Source: Bacillota bacterium (GTDB taxonomy: Bacteria; Bacillota; Clostridia; Oscillospirales; Acutalibacteraceae). From it: 10,728 nucleotides of DNA. The stretch spans positions 1 through 10,728 of the forward strand of contig JAEZFF010000087.1 in assembly GCA_023417635.1 (NCBI GenBank). Direction: 5' to 3'. The notes below the pieces were generated by a model. The model searched no databases. It was not told the origin of the DNA and worked only from the letters and a program-made list of their open reading frames with translations. Below are positions 7,384 to 10,728 of this stretch, piece after piece (position 1 is the stretch's first letter; each line of letters opens with the position of its first letter). The translations under genes and the position numbers were made by a program.

Positions 7384-8148
7384 CTAGGTAAGCATAGAAA
7401 AAACGCCACTGATGCTTTGGAACGTAACGCCAATCAACCTTTCCAGAAAAGCAGAGAACGGCGGAACCAACACAACAATCGCGACGAAGCCAATAATGAT
7501 TTTCAACTGGACCTCAATCGTAAAAATATCAATTTGCGGTATGGCCTTCATCATAATGCCTATACCGATCTGGCTGATCATTTCAACAGCAATCACCGGA
7601 AGGCACAGCTTGACCGAGTAGAGAAGCATCAGCCCAAAAACGGAAACCAGCTTTTTGAAAACATCGGCTGGAATCATCTCCGCACCATACGGCACGGCCG
7701 TGCTGAGCTTGACGAAAATCTGCATTAACGTCAAATGCGAATTGGTAAGAAAAAAAATGAGCATAAACATGGCGTTGAGAATCGATGCGGAAAGCGGCAT
7801 GGAAATGTTGCTTTGCGGGTCATAAATCTTCGACATGGAAATGCCAATCTGCATATCCATTTGCTCGCCTGCCATGATAATCACAGACTGTGCCATCTGC
7901 AAAATGGAACCAATGGCGAAGCCAACCAAAAAGTCTTTCACGGCACAGATGAAAAACACGCCGACGGAAGTGACCTCAACTGCTTTCTGCGGTACAAATG
8001 AATAAGTAAACAAGGAAAGCATAAAAGCAAACGTAACCCGAAAAATTGCAGGAACATTTTTTCTGCCAAAAATCGGGTTGAACAGAATGCAGCCCGACAT
8101 CCGCATGAAAATCAGCATCAGCAGGGTAAAATTATAATTTAGTTCCAC
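7384..8148 (-). CDS. fliR: Flagellar export gate protein FliR
   Basis: This 254-residue, very hydrophobic protein is the usual length for FliR, which joins FliP and FliQ in the helical core of the export gate. About six membrane segments can be seen, the first near residues 7-27 and the last near 213-235. Conserved family features include FMRMSGCILFNPIFGRKNVPAIFR near the N-terminus (seen here as FMRMSG then NVPAIFR), the segment MAGEQMDMQIGISMSKIYDP, and the C-terminal PQIDIFTIEVQLKI. The start is a GTG at 8148 with a modest GGTGG site just upstream; the next Met (residue 11) would remove part of the first membrane segment. It follows fliQ by 15 bases and precedes flhB by 32, matching the usual P-Q-R-B order. 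Confidence 0.94.
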   Translation of the reverse strand: MELNYNFTLLMLIFMRMSGCILFNPIFGRKNVPAIFRVTFAFMLSLFTYSFVPQKAVEVTSVGVFFICAVKDFLVGFAIGSILQMAQSVIIMAGEQMDMQIGISMSKIYDPQSNISMPLSASILNAMFMLIFFLTNSHLTLMQIFVKLSTAVPYGAEMIPADVFKKLVSVFGLMLLYSVKLCLPVIAVEMISQIGIGIMMKAIPQIDIFTIEVQLKIIIGFVAIVVLVPPFSAFLERLIGVTFQSISGVFSMLT

Positions 8149-8163
8149 TCAGCCACCACGCCT

Positions 8164-8430
8164 TCAGGTCAGCTTGACGATCTCGTCGAAAATATAATAG
8201 GTAAATTCTTTCATATTCTGCAGCATCCATGTGCCCATGACAACCAAAATCACCGCAATCGCCACCAGTTTCGGAACAAACACCACCGTCTGTTCATGAA
8301 TCTGCGTAGCAGCCTGCAGAATTGCTATGATAAGCCCAACGACCATACTGATAAGCAGTACAGGGGCTGAAACTTTCAGCATAACCATCATTGCCGCCTG
8401 GATAATCTGCATGATTTGTGCTATGGACAT
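8164..8430 (-). CDS. fliQ: Flagellar export gate protein FliQ
   Basis: This 88-residue protein has the two membrane hairpin segments of FliQ (about 11-40 and 49-72), separated by the conserved TQIHEQTVVFVPKL stretch at 42-55. FliQ subunits pack around the FliP/FliR core of the export gate. The size matches the family (about 89 residues). The ATG at 8430 has an AAAGGAA site a few bases upstream. It lies between fliP and fliR as expected. Confidence 0.95.
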   Translation of the reverse strand: MSIAQIMQIIQAAMMVMLKVSAPVLLISMVVGLIIAILQAATQIHEQTVVFVPKLVAIAVILVVMGTWMLQNMKEFTYYIFDEIVKLT

Positions 8431-8459
8431 ACGCTATTTCCTTTCCGGCCGGCGCGCCG

Positions 8460-9248
8460 CTACAAATTGAACGAAATTGTCAGGGTCTTGAACAGGAGAT
8501 CCCAGCCGTCTACCAGAACAAACAGAAGAATTTTGAACGGAAGCGATACCATGCTTGGCGGCAGCATAACCATGCCCATCGACATCAGTGTGCTGGAAAC
8601 AATCATATCGATAATCAGGAAAGGAATATAAATTAGGAATCCGATGATAAACGCGCGCTTCAGCTCGCTTGACATAAAGGCCGGAATCACCACTGTAATA
8701 GAAAGTTCCTGATTCTTCGTGGTGCTTTTTACCTTGGCCAGGCTGCGGAAAAGGTTCAGGTCGTCCTTCTTCGTATTTTTCAGCATAAACTCTTTCAGCG
8801 GCACACTGGCTTTTTTTAGGAACTGCTCCTGTGTAATTTTCTGTTCCTTATACGGCAGGTAGGCCTGTGTATTAATTTTGGCAACCACAGGCGACATAAT
8901 AAACAGAGAAAGAAACAGAGAAATACTAATAATTACCTGGTTTGGCGGCGTGTTCTGCAGGCCCAGGGCATTGCGTAAAAACGAAAGGACTATCACAATG
9001 CGGGTAAAGCAGCTTGTCATAATCAGGATGCTTGGAAGAAGAGCCAGCACGGTCATCATTTCTATGATTTCAAGTGTGTTGACACCCTTGCCGTTTACAT
9101 CTACATTGACTGTTGCTGCGGAAGCCTTCATAGGGACCAGAAAAAGAACAACAAGGAAGACCGCCGTGGAAAGCATTATTTTTCGAGCTATTTTGCGCTT
9201 TTTCGCGCTTTTCGCCTTATGGCCTTCTGTTGTTTTTGTTTCTGTCAT
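8460..9248 (-). CDS. fliP: Flagellar export gate protein FliP
   Basis: This 262-residue protein is FliP, the main pore-forming subunit of the flagellar export gate. A Lys/Arg-rich N-terminus (residues 8-23) and hydrophobic segment (about 25-40) ending in KASAA look like the cleavable signal peptide known for FliP. Then come membrane segments near 60-92 and 105-124. The family signature LPSILIMTSCFTRIVIVLSF spans 71-90 and LRNALGLQNTPPNQVI follows directly. The C-terminal pair holds PAFMSSELKRAFIIGFLIYI and MVMLPPSMVSLPFKILLFVL, both strongly conserved. The ATG at 9248 overlaps the end of fliO by 32 bases, which suggests translational coupling. A later ATG (Met25) has no ribosome binding site and would cut off the charged part of the signal. 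Confidence 0.96.
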   Translation of the reverse strand: MTETKTTEGHKAKSAKKRKIARKIMLSTAVFLVVLFLVPMKASAATVNVDVNGKGVNTLEIIEMMTVLALLPSILIMTSCFTRIVIVLSFLRNALGLQNTPPNQVIISISLFLSLFIMSPVVAKINTQAYLPYKEQKITQEQFLKKASVPLKEFMLKNTKKDDLNLFRSLAKVKSTTKNQELSITVVIPAFMSSELKRAFIIGFLIYIPFLIIDMIVSSTLMSMGMVMLPPSMVSLPFKILLFVLVDGWDLLFKTLTISFNL

Positions 9249-9615
9249 TTCCCGTCATACCCCATTTTCCCCGAAGTGCAGAACTCATTAAGTCTTTAAA
9301 GTTCTGCTGTACCGCCGCGGGCGGTTTCTTCACATAGTTCTCGTCCAGTTTCATTAAAATCTCTACCCGCTCGTTTGAAAAAGAAAGCAGGTAACAGGCA
9401 CCGCAGATTTCCGCGATTACAAGGCCTTTGTCGGGCGCAAGGCTCACCCGTTCCAGGATGCGGATGTTTGAGGTATTCCCCGTATTCCCAACTCTTTTTG
9501 AAACGAATTTGCTGAGCTTCCAGCAAAGCCAAAGGACACCCGCAACCACAAGGATATAGAGTGCAAGTTCAAGACCAGGGTTGTCGATGGAAAGGCGGTA
9601 ATTCTGCATTTTCAT
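9217..9615 (-). CDS. fliO: Flagellar biosynthesis protein FliO (FliZ in Bacillus naming)
   Basis: This small membrane protein (132 residues from the ATG at 9615) fits FliO, an accessory factor that helps FliP assemble into the export gate. One membrane segment lies at about 13-33 (LELALYILVVAGVLWLCWKL). It is followed by a soluble domain with ILERVSLAPDKGLVIAEICG and YLLSFSNERVEILMKLDE, the beta-rich core of the FliO family. The basic, low-complexity C-terminal tail ends in NDRNKNNRRP. The open frame reaches back to a TTG at 9627 inside cheY. I chose the ATG at 9615 because it lies one base after the cheY stop, a typical coupled start; a second ATG at 9609 is also possible. No strong ribosome binding site is seen. 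Position between cheY and fliP matches fliZ in the Bacillus fla/che operon. Confidence 0.88.
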   Translation of the reverse strand: MKMQNYRLSIDNPGLELALYILVVAGVLWLCWKLSKFVSKRVGNTGNTSNIRILERVSLAPDKGLVIAEICGACYLLSFSNERVEILMKLDENYVKKPPAAVQQNFKDLMSSALRGKWGMTGNDRNKNNRRP

Positions 9616-9616
9616 T

Positions 9617-9982
9617 TTACTGGCCAAGAATATTGGTTACCGTTTTCATAATGCGGTCTGCTTTGAAAGGTTTTACGATAAAGTCTTTGGCACCCTGCTT
9701 CAGTGCATCTACCACCATAGCCTCCTGCCCCATGGCAGAGCACATAATGACACAGGCATTCGGGTCTGCTGCACGAATCTGTTTCAAAGCTTCCAGCCCA
9801 TCCATCACAGGCATAGTAATATCCATAATAACAAGGTCCGGTTTCTCCTTGGCGTATGTATCTACCGCAACTTGGCCGTTATTGGCTTCAATAATATTGG
9901 AAAAGCCATTTTTGGAAAGTGTGTCTTTTATCATCATTCGCATAAAGGCCGCGTCATCCACAAGCATTATTTTTTTATCCAT
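9617..9982 (-). CDS. cheY: Chemotaxis response regulator CheY
   Basis: This 121-residue protein is a stand-alone receiver domain with no output domain, as in CheY. The acidic pocket is Asp9 and Asp10, the phosphorylation site is Asp54 (LVIMDITMPVMDG), and the conserved switch residues are Ser82 (CSAMG) and Lys104 (IVKPF). Phosphorylated by CheA, CheY binds the FliM/FliY switch and changes flagellar rotation. Its position between fliY and fliO is that of Bacillus cheY. CheA is not in the window. The start at 9982 is secured by an AGGAGG site. Confidence 0.96.
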   Translation of the reverse strand: MDKKIMLVDDAAFMRMMIKDTLSKNGFSNIIEANNGQVAVDTYAKEKPDLVIMDITMPVMDGLEALKQIRAADPNACVIMCSAMGQEAMVVDALKQGAKDFIVKPFKADRIMKTVTNILGQ

Positions 9983-9989
9983 TGTCGTT

Positions 9990-9995
9990 CCTCCT
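9990..9995 (-). promoter_or_regulatory. Strong ribosome binding site of cheY
   Basis: A perfect AGGAGG lies 7 bases upstream of the cheY ATG. It is the best site in the window and suggests that cheY is translated independently and well, fitting the need for many CheY molecules. The surrounding 60-base fliY-cheY gap shows no other clear signal. Confidence 0.8.
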
Positions 9996-10042
9996 AAATT
10001 ATGAATCGATGTGTGCCAATCTCATTACTGTCTGGATTTGAT

Positions 10043-10728
10043 TCAGATGAGTTTCATGAGCTCGCTGTTCATGACCTCAGTGATTCGGACGCCATAATTA
10101 TCATCAACAACAACAACTGTCCCTTTCGCGATTGCTTTGCCATTTACATAAACATCGACTTGAGATCCAGCTTGTCGATTCAATTCTACAATTGTTCCGG
10201 GTGAAAAATCAAGAATTTCCTTGATTTTTTTCGTTGTTCTGCCAATTTCAACAGTAATCTGAAGTGGAACCGTCAGAATCATGTTCAGATTATTTGTTTC
10301 GCCCTTTGAAAGGTTGGCCTTAGAAGCGTCAAAACTTGGGTAAACTGCACTTGAAACCGTATAGTTCGGTGCAGGTTCACTGGACTGAAAGGGCTGAGCC
10401 TGAGCCATCGTCGGCACCACTGCAGGTGCGGGCTGCATTGGTGCTGCAGCGGGAGCCGAAGCCTGTACAGCCGCTGCAGGCGCGGCTGTTGTCGAAACGG
10501 AAGCTGCCGCCGGTGCCGCAGCGGGAGCCGGTGCCGCTGCAGGTGCTGCTGCTTGAACTTCCGGCTGTTCCCCACCATCATCCGCGGAAAGGCCAAAGTT
10601 ATCAACAAGTTCTTTTGCAAGGTCTGTCTTCATAACATTGATAAACTTGCTGTTCACCAAGTCGTCAATCTGCAGGTCAAAGGTTACGGTAACAATGCTT
10701 TCGCTTCCAGTTAAGTATCTTTCCTTGA
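10043..10728 (-). CDS. fliY: Flagellar motor switch protein FliY, 3' part (cut by window edge)
   Basis: The frame is open to the right edge, so the N-terminal part is missing; the TTG at 10660 is not a true start. The visible part begins with SESIVTVTFDLQIDDLVNSK and ends the CheC-like phosphatase domain with FINVMKTDLAKELVDNF. A low-complexity Ala/Pro-rich linker of about 60 residues follows (bases 10367-10552). The last 85 residues are a FliN domain (10043 to about 10303) with ILDFSPGTIVELNRQAGSQV, VYVNGKAIAKG and DNYGVRITEV. FliN-type domains form the bottom of the rotor C-ring; in Bacillus FliY the CheC-like part also dephosphorylates CheY-P. The residue after KAIAKG is Thr where relatives often have Glu. 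It is followed 60 bases later by cheY. A plain FliN is excluded by the CheC-like segment. Confidence 0.92.
   Translation of the reverse strand, partial: KERYLTGSESIVTVTFDLQIDDLVNSKFINVMKTDLAKELVDNFGLSADDGGEQPEVQAAAPAAAPAPAAAPAAASVSTTAAPAAAVQASAPAAAPMQPAPAVVPTMAQAQPFQSSEPAPNYTVSSAVYPSFDASKANLSKGETNNLNMILTVPLQITVEIGRTTKKIKEILDFSPGTIVELNRQAGSQVDVYVNGKAIAKGTVVVVDDNYGVRITEVMNSELMKLI
10367..10552 (-). repeat. Ala/Pro-rich low-complexity coding tract in fliY
   Basis: This part of fliY encodes about 60 residues made mostly of Ala and Pro, in short degenerate units such as AAAPAPAAAP and ASAPAAAPMQ. At the DNA level it is rich in GCTGCAG and GCCGCTGC words. It links the CheC-like and FliN domains and is probably flexible. 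Length variation between strains is likely. Confidence 0.75.

Noticed and set aside
8446..8458. Cluster of rare-cutter-like sites resembling a cloning polylinker
   Set aside because: The flanking genes are intact and continuous with correct order and spacing; palindromic GC words alone do not show engineering.
9616..9627. fliO start at the TTG at 9627 overlapping cheY
   Set aside because: An ATG one base after the cheY stop fits better, and the extra residues (MASK) match no known conserved part of FliO.
10000..10020. TGGCAC (10013-10018, minus strand) as a possible sigma-54 -24 element upstream of cheY
   Set aside because: No GC-containing -12 element at the required distance, and there is no other sign of sigma-54 control.

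Overview
This window is a stretch of one large flagellar and chemotaxis operon from a Gram-positive bacterium, most likely a member of the Clostridia (Bacillota). The evidence is the gene content and order (fliY-cheY-fliO-fliP-fliQ-fliR-flhB-flhA, then the motility sigma factor), a FliY that carries a CheC-type domain ahead of FliN, a CheC phosphatase in place of CheZ, and strong AGGAGG-type ribosome binding sites. The moderate base composition and the Ala/Pro-rich linker would fit a motile Oscillospirales-like clostridium, but that narrower placement is a guess.

All thirteen genes lie on the minus strand and are transcribed from right (10728) to left (1). No gap exceeds about 60 bases. I saw no convincing promoter or rho-independent terminator inside, so the window looks like the middle of a single transcript that enters at the right edge and leaves at the left edge. 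Reading in the direction of transcription: 10728-10043 is the 3' part of fliY (rotor switch and CheY-P phosphatase). 9982-9617 is cheY. 9615-6278 encodes the membrane export gate fliO, fliP, fliQ, fliR and flhB. 6277-4205 is flhA, the export gate subunit with the large cytosolic domain. 4160-3384 is fliA/sigD (sigma-28). 3351-2620 and 2593-1901 are two rod proteins (FlgF/FlhO-like and FlgG/FlhP-like). 1856-381 is a FapA/DUF342 protein of uncertain role. 356-1 is the 5' part of cheC.

The parts work together as follows. FliO-P-Q-R with FlhB and FlhA form the type III export apparatus that sends rod, hook and filament subunits through the growing structure. The two rod proteins are among its substrates. 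FliA switches on late genes (filament, motor, chemotaxis) when the hook-basal body is finished. CheY-P acts on the FliM/FliY switch, and FliY and CheC remove the phosphate.

The most notable features are a flhB-flhA junction where both genes share one reading frame separated only by a TAA followed at once by a TTG start, the direct flhA-fliA junction without flhF and flhG, and the FapA-like gene placed between the rod genes and cheC. The rest is a conventional flagellar cluster, and I found no mobile element, CRISPR array, RNA gene or clearly new system.
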